DNA of 64,000 nt, from positions 62,001 to 126,000 of the forward strand of contig JAFUDX010000012.1 in assembly GCA_017464425.1 (NCBI GenBank). Direction: 5' to 3'. The translations under genes and the position numbers were made by a program. The DNA is from Treponema sp. GTDB lineage: Bacteria; Spirochaetota; Spirochaetia; Treponematales; Treponemataceae. This document shows positions 15,964-24,603 of the stretch, in pieces. Every line of letters begins with the position of its first letter. Within the stretch, counting starts at the first letter, position 1. The notes under the pieces are model-generated. The model was not told where the DNA came from. It did no database searches and saw nothing but the letters and a program-made list of their open reading frames with translations.

Positions 15964-17895
15964 TTATTTCGTCTTTCCCTGCAAGTCCGCGCTTGCATAG
16001 TGAATTGCACTGCCTTGCGTGCTTTCCATTTGGATGATATATGTGCCGATATTATTCGGAATGATTGAAAGGGCATTTTTGTATGATGACGCGCCTGTGT
16101 TTTCCCAAAGTTGTTTTCCATCCTTGCCAAAAGCCGCGACTATTGACACTGGATTTTTTTCGCCCGTTTGGTCTTCGCTCGCCGTTCCGCAGAGCACAAT
16201 CATGTCATCGTAAACGCAGAGCTGGCTGAACCAAGAATAGGGCTTTGTTTGTACCACGCATGATTTTGGACTTTCATTTTTTGCAATCATTTTTGAAGAG
16301 GCGAAACAGCCTTTTTGAATATTTCCCTTTTCCGTGATTTCCCCGCAGATGTAAAAGTCTGAGTCGTGTCCGTCAATGCAGGAGAAAATACAGTTTTCTT
16401 TGTCATAGATTTTTTCGTGAGAAGTCAAATCTGCGCTGAATTTACAGACAATGCCATGATGAATCCGTGTGGCATACTGAAAATCACAATTTTCATATCC
16501 GCACACATACAAATCCGTGCCGTCAAAATATGCGGAAGTGAACATCGATTCTGCTCCACCGCTCCAATACTCCGATGCTTCATCAGAAATGTACACGGCA
16601 GACCGATTCCCGTTTTGGTTAAATTTCGCGGTATATACATGCATTCCGTCAGTTTTGAGAAGTCCGCCTGCTACGAAAATTTCATCATCATCAGTTTTGA
16701 TGACAAAATTCCGTGTGTCGAGCCTGAAGAGCATTGTGTCGGGGAATAAGTGGCTCCAAATAACGCTCTTCGTTTCAAACTGGTAGCGCACGAGCAAATG
16801 TACAGAGGTTTCTTCATCATTTTCTATAAAACGATTTTCCAAAAGGAGCACGAGCGAGCCGTCTGAAAGTTCCACACAGTCAAGCACTCGGCTTCGTGTT
16901 ACAAAATGTGCCGTATCGTGCAGAAATTGCGCGTTCAAAATCGCTGACTGGTTTCCGTAAAAATCAACTTTCTTTACCCCGATGTACACGGGATTTTCGG
17001 AATTCGTAAGCGAAGGGCGCACCGTTCCGCATATCAAAAATCCCTGCTTGTTGTATTGGGGGCGCAGTACCGTGTGGCTCATGCCATCATGTAAGAAATC
17101 ACTGTCATCAAAGTGCCAGATTTGTTTTTGCGTGTCGATGTCAAATGGCGTTACAGATTTGAGGGTGCATGCATCATCTGCCACCGTAAACGTATATATC
17201 GCGCCGAGCGAAAAAGACAAACTTGGAAAGGCAATTGTTTTTCCACCGATTTGAATTTTTAAAAGACTTGTGTTCTCATAGAAAATCGGCTCATCGTTCT
17301 GCCCCATCAGATAGACTGCACTTTCTCCGTTCTTTATGTTCGAGGATTTTGACAAAACTGGATACAGAACGCTGTTTCCGTTAATCAGGGAAATATCCAT
17401 GCCCGCGTGATTTTCCACAAGCAAATAGGATGATTTTGTGGGGCACGATGTCAATTCACTGATGGTAATGCGGTTTTCTGTAGGAACAATTTCGTAGGCT
17501 TGGGAATTTTCGTAGCTGAAATAGGGAAATTCCACCGTTCCGACAGGAATCAGATATTCAAAATAAAACGCGTCACCAGTGTTGTTCTGAGACAAAGGAA
17601 GTGCAATCTCCTGACTTTCACCAGAAGAAATCGTTGCTAGACTTTTTGCACAATCATCGTTTGGCGGCTGATTCATAAAAACATTCACAGCATAGGAACT
17701 TTCGTTAGCAAAAGTAACGAAAACCGTGCCGCTGTTTGTTTGAGAATCATCTGGTTTCTTCTGTGTGTCATCAGGCGTTGTTTCAGTTTCTTGATTGGGC
17801 TTGTCCTGTTCCGTTTTTGAATCCGAATCAGAGCAAGCGGCAACCATAAGAAGAAAAAGAAACAGAAATACGCCTTTTACATATTTCTGTTTCAT
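15964..17895 (-). CDS. Lipoprotein with beta-propeller-like repeats
   Basis: 643 residues from MKQKYVKG at 17895. Lipobox VAAC after a leucine-rich signal, then a charged linker (SDSDSKTEQDKPNQETETTP). The C-terminal ~400 residues contain recurring blade-like motifs such as EIFVAGGLLKTDGMHVYTAK, DLYVCGYENCDFQYATRIHH, DFYICGEITEKGN and MIVLCGTASEDQTG, each with a G-rich turn, typical of PQQ/Kelch-like beta-propellers. It starts 8 bases after the Big_2 lipoprotein and ends 11 bases before the next one, so the three form one operon. Probable surface-exposed binding protein; ligand unknown. Confidence 0.7.
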   Translation of the reverse strand: MKQKYVKGVFLFLFLLMVAACSDSDSKTEQDKPNQETETTPDDTQKKPDDSQTNSGTVFVTFANESSYAVNVFMNQPPNDDCAKSLATISSGESQEIALPLSQNNTGDAFYFEYLIPVGTVEFPYFSYENSQAYEIVPTENRITISELTSCPTKSSYLLVENHAGMDISLINGNSVLYPVLSKSSNIKNGESAVYLMGQNDEPIFYENTSLLKIQIGGKTIAFPSLSFSLGAIYTFTVADDACTLKSVTPFDIDTQKQIWHFDDSDFLHDGMSHTVLRPQYNKQGFLICGTVRPSLTNSENPVYIGVKKVDFYGNQSAILNAQFLHDTAHFVTRSRVLDCVELSDGSLVLLLENRFIENDEETSVHLLVRYQFETKSVIWSHLFPDTMLFRLDTRNFVIKTDDDEIFVAGGLLKTDGMHVYTAKFNQNGNRSAVYISDEASEYWSGGAESMFTSAYFDGTDLYVCGYENCDFQYATRIHHGIVCKFSADLTSHEKIYDKENCIFSCIDGHDSDFYICGEITEKGNIQKGCFASSKMIAKNESPKSCVVQTKPYSWFSQLCVYDDMIVLCGTASEDQTGEKNPVSIVAAFGKDGKQLWENTGASSYKNALSIIPNNIGTYIIQMESTQGSAIHYASADLQGKTK

Positions 17896-17904
17896 AGGCA
17901 CGTT

Positions 17905-19296
17905 TTAGTTTTCAGTCAATTCTGAAACATTCGGTGTTTGAACCGTAAGGTGATATGCGTCTTCGCCGGTGACGACATAGTTATAGATTTTTCCTGCCTC
18001 ATACGTGTACAACTCGCTTGACAGCGGAACGCTTGAAATCAATGCGTTACCAACATACAGCTGATTGGTCTGCTTGCTGCTCTCGTATTCATAAACCTGC
18101 GTTGCAGAGTCACTGCTTTTCAAGTCCATTTTCAACGCATACAAGAATGAGCTGCCCGAATTGATAATGGTCGATTCTTCCTCAACGCTTGTGGCGGTGC
18201 TATTGTTTCCATCGAAGAATTCAAAGCCCTCGCTTGATGAGTTTATGATACGGATATACGCATAGCCCTGCGTGAATGTGACTGAATTCACAAAATCTGC
18301 CGTCTGGAATCGGGCAGAAGGGCTGCTTGATGTAAGTCCCACGATTTTTACATAGGATTTTCCTTCTGAATTTTTAGGATAGACCGTAACAATTTCATGT
18401 AATCGAGAATCATATTTTCTGAATACGGGGAACACATAGTAATTGCCATAGTCGACTTTAAATGTCGTTCCGATTGCATTTGGACCTGCGTATCCAATTG
18501 TTTCGCCATAAATGCCGTTTCTGCGCAGTTCGACATAGTAGCCTGTACCGTTGTCGACTGTAATCGTACCGTCTCCGCCCATAATGCTGGAAATTTGATA
18601 GACAAAGTTGCTTACGGCATTTGTGTTGTAATATGCATACATCTTTCCAAAGGCTTTGGTTTCGAGTGCACTGAGATTGTCCTTGTTCGCGTTGTAGTTT
18701 TCTTCCGTTACAAGGAACAAAACGAAATCACCCGATGCTGAAAAAAGAGAGTCTACCTTCTTCAATCCATGATTTGACGCACTTGCAGGAATGCCGCCGA
18801 TAAGCGTGTCTGTGCTTGGCGTTCCTTTGAATGCAACGAGCCGTTTTGCTGAATTGTTCGTTACCTTCAAAGAATACGTGCTTGATGCATAATTTGTGAA
18901 ATCAACGCCACTTTCGGATACATCTGTTCCGCTTACTGTCAGCGTGATAGAACCAACGGCTGCAACAGAGTCATTTCCTTTTGCGGTGATGGTAACAGAA
19001 CCGTTTGCCACACCAGAGACCGTTGCCGTAGTGTTTGCTCCTGCTACCGTTGCAATGCTCGGCGCACTTGATTCCCATGTAATACCGCTTGTTGCGTTGC
19101 TCGGTGTTTTTGCTGCGCTCAAGGTGAGCGTTTTGTTAATGGCAAGCGTTGTTACACCAGTAACAGATGTTACCGTTATGCCCGTAATGGCGACATTCTT
19201 TTCGTCCTCGTCATCGCTACAGGCGACTAACCCAAACGTAAGTGCGAGAGATAAAACAACCGCAGCGAGTTTGTTCATTTTTGAACTGATTTTCAT
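17905..19296 (-). CDS. Lipoprotein with a bacterial Ig-like (Big_2) domain
   Basis: 463 residues. Signal with lipobox GLVAC (LALTFGLVAC) and an acidic SDDEDEKN linker. Residues about 36-125 form a Big_2 domain: ITGITVTSVTGVTTLAINKT, then WESSAPSIATVAGA, and GVANGSVTITAKG. The remaining 330 residues are beta-rich and unrecognised. First gene of the minus-strand operon, with AGGAGG 6 bases before the ATG and a strong promoter just upstream. It faces the XRE regulator gene, which is likely to control it. Confidence 0.8.
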   Translation of the reverse strand: MKISSKMNKLAAVVLSLALTFGLVACSDDEDEKNVAITGITVTSVTGVTTLAINKTLTLSAAKTPSNATSGITWESSAPSIATVAGANTTATVSGVANGSVTITAKGNDSVAAVGSITLTVSGTDVSESGVDFTNYASSTYSLKVTNNSAKRLVAFKGTPSTDTLIGGIPASASNHGLKKVDSLFSASGDFVLFLVTEENYNANKDNLSALETKAFGKMYAYYNTNAVSNFVYQISSIMGGDGTITVDNGTGYYVELRRNGIYGETIGYAGPNAIGTTFKVDYGNYYVFPVFRKYDSRLHEIVTVYPKNSEGKSYVKIVGLTSSSPSARFQTADFVNSVTFTQGYAYIRIINSSSEGFEFFDGNNSTATSVEEESTIINSGSSFLYALKMDLKSSDSATQVYEYESSKQTNQLYVGNALISSVPLSSELYTYEAGKIYNYVVTGEDAYHLTVQTPNVSELTEN

Positions 19297-19308
19297 GCTT
19301 CCTCCTAT

Positions 19309-19364
19309 AATTACATAAGTAATTGCTTATAATAAATTATAAACTACCGCTTATAATTTTTCAA
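19309..19364 (-). promoter_or_regulatory. Promoter and nested inverted repeats of the lipoprotein operon
   Basis: On the minus strand TTGAAA (19359-19364), 17 bp, then TATAAT (19336-19341). Three inverted repeats overlap it: AAATTATAA/TTATAATTT (19334-19342 and 19351-19359, 8-bp gap), TTATAAT/ATTATAA (19327-19342, 2-bp gap) and AATTAC/GTAATT (19309-19324, 4-bp gap). This is a likely operator for the divergent XRE protein, since binding would block the polymerase directly. Confidence 0.7.
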
Positions 19365-19389
19365 TTGAATTGCCTTTATTCTGTAAGAT

Positions 19390-19614
19390 ATGCCAATTAA
19401 CAGTGCCGTTGGGGAAACGCTCAGGGAGCTTCGGCAGAAGAAAGGTGTGTCTCAAGAAAAACTCGCCGATGCAATTGATTCTCATCAGGTGTACATTTCC
19501 GAAATCGAAAACGGAAAGAAAATCCCGTCTTTGCCCATCCTCTACAAAACCGCACGCTATTTTGACCTCTCACTCACAGACTTCGTTTCCTTAGTCGAAT
19601 CCAAGATGAAGTGA
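19390..19614 (+). CDS. Small XRE-family transcriptional regulator
   Basis: 74 residues made almost entirely of one helix-turn-helix: LRELRQKKGVSQEKLADAID, SHQVYISEIENGKKIPSLPI, then LYKTARYFDLSLTDFV. No sensor or peptidase domain. It is transcribed away from the lipoprotein operon, sharing a 93-bp intergenic region full of inverted repeats. It has no clear Shine-Dalgarno sequence. By position and size it is the probable repressor or activator of that operon and of itself. Confidence 0.85.
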   Translation: MPINSAVGETLRELRQKKGVSQEKLADAIDSHQVYISEIENGKKIPSLPILYKTARYFDLSLTDFVSLVESKMK

Positions 19615-19639
19615 TTGTAACATTCCCGCCTCACCGTGT

Positions 19640-19664
19640 GGTCAACTCACAGGCGACTTTTGCC
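19640..19664 (+). repeat. Short dispersed repeat, copy 1
   Basis: GGTCAACTCACAGGCGACTT followed by TTGCC. Copies 2 (21235-21258) and 3 (22351-22375) are in the same orientation. Copies lie before the DUF234 ATPase, between it and the ankyrin gene, and beyond the ankyrin gene. Confidence 0.7.
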
Positions 19665-19708
19665 ATTTGTATCAGATTTGCTTGTGGTTATGCATTATAA
19701 AAAATACC

Positions 19709-19743
19709 CGTTGTTTTCTCCATTTTTTAACGAGAAAACAACG
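19709..19743. repeat. Perfect 12-bp inverted repeat upstream of the DUF234 ATPase
   Basis: CGTTGTTTTCTC (19709-19720) and GAGAAAACAACG (19732-19743) with an 11-base loop. It ends 8 bp before the ATPase -35. No T-tract follows, so an operator or a remnant of a mobile-element end is as likely as a terminator. Confidence 0.55.
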
Positions 19744-19751
19744 CTCAATAA

Positions 19752-19779
19752 TTGATTTTTATCCACCTGCTTATATAAT
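19752..19779 (+). promoter_or_regulatory. Leaderless promoter of the DUF234 ATPase
   Basis: TTGATT (19752-19757), 16 bp, TATAAT (19774-19779). The ATG at 19786 begins exactly 6 bases after the -10, so transcription should start at or beside the A of the start codon. Confidence 0.6.
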
Positions 19780-19785
19780 AGAATT

Positions 19786-21215
19786 ATGCCAAAAGAACGA
19801 ATAATCGGTCGCGAAGAAGAAATCCGCCGTTTGAAAGATTGTTATGAATCTCCGCTCTCACAATTGATTGTGCTTTACGGAAGACGGCGCGTGGGAAAGT
19901 CATTCCTTGTGAATCAGACTTTCAAAGACAAATTTGATTTCAAACTTGTGGGAGATTATACGCTCACTAAGGAAGCCCAACTTTTAAATTTTCATAAGGA
20001 ATTGGAACGAAAGTCAAAGAAAACGCTATCCGTTCCGAAAGATTGGAATGAAGCCTTTTGGCTTTTGCGAGATTATCTTGACTTCTTCAAGGACAAAAAA
20101 AGCATGTCGTTTTTTTTGATGAAATGCCGTGGCTGGACAATCACAAATCGGGTTTCTTGCCGGCATTTGAGTATTTTTGGAACAGTTTCGGGGCTGCGAA
20201 AAATAACCTTATGTTTATTGCCTGCGGCTCTGCCACTTCATGGTTGGTTGAGCATATTGACCACAATAAGGGCGGTCTGTTTAATCGCACGAACTGCCGT
20301 ATATATCTTGAACCGTTTACGCTTACCGAAACAGAAAAATTTTTAAAATCACGGCATATCAACTGGAGCCGGTACGATGTCTGCGAGTGTTACATGGCTC
20401 TCGGCGGAATTCCTTTCTATTTAGATTTGCTTGATAAAGAACTTACCTATAGCGCGAATATCGACAATTTGTTTTTCAAAAAGCACGCGCTCTTATGGGA
20501 TGAATTTGACCATTTGTACAACACGCTTTTTACAAACAGTACGAATTATATAAAAGTCATTGAGGTTCTTGCGGAAAAACGAATCGGCTTCTCGCGGAAA
20601 GAACTTGTTGAAAAGACAAAACTGAACGACACGGCAGATTTTACAAAAATCCTGAAAAATCTTGAGGATTCTGGTTTTATTCGTTCCTATTCATTTTTCG
20701 GTAAAAAAAAGCAGGGAACTTTCTATCAGTTGAGTGATTATTTCACCATGTTCTATTTGAAATTCGTAAAGTCAAATACGACAAAAGATGATGAATACTG
20801 GTCGCACACATTAAACACGCCGACGAGAAGAGCCTGGGCAGGTTTTACTTTTGAGCAGCTTTGCAAAGACCACATCAAACTGATAAAAAGAAAAATCGGC
20901 ATAAGCGGAGTATTGACCTCACAATCGGCATGGAGCACAACCGCCGATGAAGTGCATGACGGAGCGCAGATTGACTTGCTTATTGACAGAAATGACCGTG
21001 TAATCACCATTTGCGAAATGAAGTTTTCGGAAAAGCCATTTGTCATCGACAAAAAATATGATGAAGAATTGCGCAACAAAATCGGAACTTTCAAATTTGT
21101 GACACGGACAAAAAAGCCAGTCCAGCTCGTCATGGTCACGACTTACGGAGTCAAGCAGAATATGTATTCAAGCATAATCAAAACGCAGGTAACTATGGAT
21201 GATTTGTTTGAGTAG
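19786..21215 (+). pseudogene. DUF234-type AAA ATPase, interrupted by a one-base frameshift
   Basis: Reading 19786-20102 gives the N-terminal ATPase: IIGREEEIRRLKDCY, Walker A YGRRRVGKSFLVNQ. The frame then shifts by one at a run of seven A (20095-20101). The continuing frame gives Walker B VVFFDEMPWLDNHKSGFL, sensor FIACGSATSW, then the winged-helix and the C-terminal DUF234 nuclease-like domain (TFEQLCKDHI, GAQIDLLIDRNDRVITICEM, ending FE at 21215). With one added A the product would be about 476 residues, the normal family length. It is either a true pseudogene, a sequencing slip, or a site where polymerase or ribosome slippage restores the frame. Confidence 0.85.
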
Positions 21216-21234
21216 CGCATAAAAATGCATTTTC

Positions 21235-21258
21235 GGTCAACTCGCAGGCGACTTTTGC
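21235..21258 (+). repeat. Short dispersed repeat, copy 2
   Basis: GGTCAACTCGCAGGCGACTT followed by TTGC, 22 of 24 positions like copy 1. It occupies the gap between the convergent DUF234 ATPase and ankyrin genes, and its last bases reach the ankyrin stop codon. Confidence 0.7.
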
Positions 21259-22319
21259 TATTCTTTCAAAAATGCCCTTCCCGTCGCGTTGTAGATTTCT
21301 TCGTTTATCTTGTGGATGTCAAAATCACGGTGCGAAATGTGCGTTTTGAAAATCTGGTCGATTGGGTTGTTCTCCTCGAACACATAGCCCGCGCTGTTCA
21401 AGAGACTTTCCGCCTGATAGATGGTGAGCCTGAGACCGAGCGCGAGCTGGAGAGCCGTTTCTTTTTTGGGGTGATAGGTCGATTTGTTGCTGCGGATTTT
21501 TGAGAAAGTCTGCTTGCTCATTCCGCACTTTTTGTACACAAGGCTCGTGTCGCTAAGGCCTCCGAGTGAATATGCGCCGAGATAAAATTCAAAGGTCTCC
21601 AGAAACGAGCGTTTTTCTTCCAGTATTTTTGAGGAAAGCGAGAGTCTTGGATTTGCGCCGCTTTCGATGAGAATTTTTGTGGCAGCCGTTGAATTTGCAT
21701 AGAGCGCATAAATGAGCGCGGAAAATCCGTTTTTTGAGTATGCGTTTACATCAGCCCCATGCTGAATCAAGAGATGCATGATTTCAACTTCATTCAAAAA
21801 AGAGGCGAGCATGAGCGGCGTGAATCCTTTTGAGTCAGAAGAATTCGCATCCACGCCGTTTTCAAGCAGAATTTTGATGATTTCTGTTTTCCTCTGGCTT
21901 ACCGCAATCATCAGTGGCGACCATTCCGAAGAAAGAGCCGTGAATTTCTTTTCTCCGACCAGCCTGAATGTCTCAATCAGCTTCCCCGAAAAATTCCGCG
22001 CAATTCCCTGAGAATCGATAAGCTCCGAAAGATACACGATGTACGGCGTGCCGTTCCCGCTTGCATCCCCGCTGTAAAAATTGAGGACATCTGCCCCGTT
22101 GTCCGTGGTGAATGCCCATTTCGTGCCACGCTCCGCCATCATTTTTCGCACAAGCGGCGAAAGGTACGGATTGTAGCGGTAGTCGGTGCTTCTCGGTAAG
22201 CGGCAGCAGCGTTTGTCAAGCTCCATTTTGAGAACTTCCGTGCTGCCCGTCATAACATACTCGTATTCTTTCCCGTTGATGTTGATTTTCTCGTGAAAAA
22301 TTTCGTTTGGCTCGTCCAT
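21258..22319 (-). CDS. Ankyrin-repeat protein fused to a C-terminal HTH-like domain
   Basis: 353 residues from MDEPNEIFHEK at 22319. Residues 1-120 are an unknown N-terminal domain. About 125-230 hold three ankyrin repeats (EWSPLMIAVSQRKTEIIKIL, GFTPLMLASFLNEVEIMHLL, GFSALIYALYANSTAATKIL). The C-terminal ~110 residues (LVYKKCGMSKQTFSKIRSNK, PKKETALQLALGLRLTIYQA, ESLLNSAGYVF) match the XRE-like domain found appended to macro-domain and other proteins. A TATACT lies 6 bases before the ATG, predicting a leaderless mRNA. Possible protein-interaction switch with nucleic-acid binding; no specific role can be claimed. Confidence 0.8.
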   Translation of the reverse strand: MDEPNEIFHEKININGKEYEYVMTGSTEVLKMELDKRCCRLPRSTDYRYNPYLSPLVRKMMAERGTKWAFTTDNGADVLNFYSGDASGNGTPYIVYLSELIDSQGIARNFSGKLIETFRLVGEKKFTALSSEWSPLMIAVSQRKTEIIKILLENGVDANSSDSKGFTPLMLASFLNEVEIMHLLIQHGADVNAYSKNGFSALIYALYANSTAATKILIESGANPRLSLSSKILEEKRSFLETFEFYLGAYSLGGLSDTSLVYKKCGMSKQTFSKIRSNKSTYHPKKETALQLALGLRLTIYQAESLLNSAGYVFEENNPIDQIFKTHISHRDFDIHKINEEIYNATGRAFLKE

Positions 22320-22350
22320 ACCGCCAGTATAACGCAAGAATCGGTAGTTT

Positions 22351-22375
22351 CGGTCAACCGCTTGGCGACTTTGAC
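22351..22375 (+). repeat. Short dispersed repeat, copy 3 (diverged)
   Basis: CGGTCAACCGCTTGGCGACT followed by TTGAC; related to copies 1 and 2 but with changes in the middle. GTCAA and TTGAC at its ends are complementary. It lies upstream of the ankyrin gene. Confidence 0.5.
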
Positions 22376-22469
22376 AATTGCAGGGAAAAACGCAACCTTA
22401 AAAATGTTTCTTTTTTCCCCGCACCCCTTTTTTCTTCCAATTCTTTAAAAAAAGCGCTAAAATAACCCC

Positions 22470-23171
22470 ATGTCAAACATTGCAGAAAATCTCAAACACA
22501 TACAGAATAAAATCCACGAAGCTGAAACCCGCGCATTTCGCACACCCCACAGCGTGCGCCTTGTTGCCGTGAGCAAATTCCACCCGGCTCAAAGCGTGAT
22601 TGAGGCGGTTGAAGCGGGGCAAACGCTCTTTGGCGAAAACCGAATCCAAGAAGCGAGCGCGAAAATTGATGAAATCCGCGAGCAGGGGATTGCCTGTGAT
22701 TTGCACATTATCGGCTCGTTACAGCGGAACAAAGTAAAAGAAGCCGTCAGAATCGCGCGCTGTATCGAAAGCGTTGACCGAATCGAATTGCTCGAAGAAA
22801 TCGAAAAACAGGCGGCGAAAATCAACAAAACTATCGAAATTCTTTTTGAAGTGCACACAGGCGAGGACTCAAAAGCGGGCTTTACGAGCGAGGAAGACTT
22901 GCACACTGCCGTCAGTCGTTGTGCGAAGGGCGACTTTCCACACATCACGCCAAAGGGCTTTATGACGATGGCTCCGTTTACGAGCGACACAGCCCGTATC
23001 CGAAAATCATTCGTCACGCTCCGAAATCTCCGCGATTCACTGCAAAACGAATTCCCTGCGCTTGATTTGCACGAACTATCTATGGGCATGAGCGGAGATT
23101 ATGAAATTGCAATTGAAGAAGGTGCGACTATCGTGCGGATTGGCACGGCGATTTTTGGCGAGCGGAAATAA
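22470..23171 (+). CDS. yggS: YggS-family PLP homeostasis protein
   Basis: 233 residues with the alanine-racemase-like TIM barrel. Seen: the PLP-lysine segment VRLVAVSKFHP, FGENRIQEASAK, DLHIIGSLQRNKVKEAV and the C-terminal phosphate-binding SMGMSGDYEIAIEEGATIVR-IGTAIFG. It carries PLP and keeps free PLP and amino-acid pools balanced; no racemase activity is expected. TAAAAT ends 6 bases before the ATG and there is no Shine-Dalgarno, so the mRNA is predicted leaderless. Convergent with xseA, 18 bases apart. Confidence 0.95.
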   Translation: MSNIAENLKHIQNKIHEAETRAFRTPHSVRLVAVSKFHPAQSVIEAVEAGQTLFGENRIQEASAKIDEIREQGIACDLHIIGSLQRNKVKEAVRIARCIESVDRIELLEEIEKQAAKINKTIEILFEVHTGEDSKAGFTSEEDLHTAVSRCAKGDFPHITPKGFMTMAPFTSDTARIRKSFVTLRNLRDSLQNEFPALDLHELSMGMSGDYEIAIEEGATIVRIGTAIFGERK

Positions 23172-23189
23172 AATAATAAGTGGCGGGTA

Positions 23190-24389
23190 TTATTCTGCAG
23201 TGGCAAAAAATTTGCCTGCTGCGGGGGTGATTTCAAGGCGTGTGCCACTCGGTGCGTTTTCTGCGCTTCGTATGACTTTTCCGTCAACGGTGCGAACCAT
23301 TGAGTATCCTCGATTTAAAATCGTTTGCGGGCTTGCTCCTTCTAGAATCTGCACGCTCTGAGCGATAGTGGTGCGCGTATCTTTTATTTTTGACTGTATG
23401 CCGTCTACAAGGGCTGTTCGGGCATTTTCCAATCGATTTAAAAGCGGCTGCTCGATAGTCCTGAATCTGACTTCCATGTTGCCCACATCAAATGATTTTA
23501 TCAGTAGTTTTAGCCGTTCGACTTTAGAGGAAATCTGATTGTAAAATTCTTCTTTATATGCTTCAAGTCCTTGCAGAATATCACTTTGCTTGGGAACAAC
23601 AAGTTCTGCGGCTGCCGATGGAGTAGGTGCGCGCAAATCAGCGGCATAATCTGCCAAACTCCAGTCAATTTCGTGACCGACGGCACTTACGACAGGGATA
23701 TGGGAATCGGCGATTGCCCGCACTACAATTTCTTCACTGAACGGAAGTAAATCTTCAAGAGAGCCTCCTCCTCGCCCGACAATCAGCACATCGCAGAGAT
23801 TGAAATCATTTGCTGTTTTTATCATATGCGCGATGGTGCTTGCCGCTCCGTCTCCCTGAACTAGGGCTGGCAGAATCATAATGTCAATTCCTGGATTCCG
23901 CCGTTTTGTAATTTGCAAAATATCCCGCAACGCGGCTCCTGTGGGGCTTGTGACGACTCCGAGCCGCTTTGAAAATCGTGGAATCGGCTTTTTTCGCTCT
24001 GAATTGAACAACCCTTCTTCGGCAAGGCGGCGTTTGCGTTCTTCAAGAATCTGCAAAATATTTCCCGCGCCTGCAATTTCCATTTTAGTGATGATGATTT
24101 GGTAGTTTCCGCGTGGAGCGTAGACCGAAATTGAGCCAGTACATTTGACTTTCATGCCGTCTTTTGGAACGAAAGAAAGAGACTGTGCCCGTCCGCGAAA
24201 CATAACGGCAGAAATCTGAGCCGCTTCGTCTTTTAGCGTGAAGTACATGTGCCCGCTTGCGTTCGGTCGGTAATTTGAAATTTCGCCTTCAAGCGTGATG
24301 TTTGAAAAATTGCCTTCAAGAATTTCTCTGATTGATGCAGTGAGTGCGGAAACTGAAAAAACGGTGTCTGGCGGAAAAAGAGATTCCAT
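23190..24389 (-). CDS. xseA: Exodeoxyribonuclease VII large subunit
   Basis: 399 residues. N-terminal OB fold (VFSVSALTASIREILEGNFS, GHMYFTLKDEAAQISAVMFR) followed by the catalytic region with RLGVVTSPTGAALRDILQI, DVLIVGRGGGSLEDLLPFSE and PVVSAVGHEIDWSLADYAAD-LRAPTPSAAAE. With XseB it degrades single-stranded DNA from both ends. No xseB gene is next to it in this window. TATACT (24396-24401) ends 6 bases before the ATG, again a leaderless arrangement. The 214-bp stretch up to gspD holds AT-rich sequence with long T-runs and no gene. Confidence 0.95.
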   Translation of the reverse strand: MESLFPPDTVFSVSALTASIREILEGNFSNITLEGEISNYRPNASGHMYFTLKDEAAQISAVMFRGRAQSLSFVPKDGMKVKCTGSISVYAPRGNYQIIITKMEIAGAGNILQILEERKRRLAEEGLFNSERKKPIPRFSKRLGVVTSPTGAALRDILQITKRRNPGIDIMILPALVQGDGAASTIAHMIKTANDFNLCDVLIVGRGGGSLEDLLPFSEEIVVRAIADSHIPVVSAVGHEIDWSLADYAADLRAPTPSAAAELVVPKQSDILQGLEAYKEEFYNQISSKVERLKLLIKSFDVGNMEVRFRTIEQPLLNRLENARTALVDGIQSKIKDTRTTIAQSVQILEGASPQTILNRGYSMVRTVDGKVIRSAENAPSGTRLEITPAAGKFFATAE

Positions 24390-24603
24390 GTCAAAAGTAT
24401 ACTGAGAAATCAGAAAAGAGAAAAGTCTATTCCGTTTTTTTAAAAATCTCCAAAATCTCTAAATCTGCGTTTTCCCCATTATTTTTTTTTCAAAAAAATT
24501 CACTTTTTTTTCCTCTGCGTTGCCGAAAATCACAAATTTTTGCAAATAAATAGGCTGAGCGGGAGAAGGTGAAAATGTAAGAATCCTGCTCTGGAGGTGA
24601 ATT

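Noticed and set aside
19786..20346. Separate 186-residue gene
   Set aside because: After 20102 its translation no longer matches the family while the other frame does; it is the front half of a frameshifted DUF234 ATPase.
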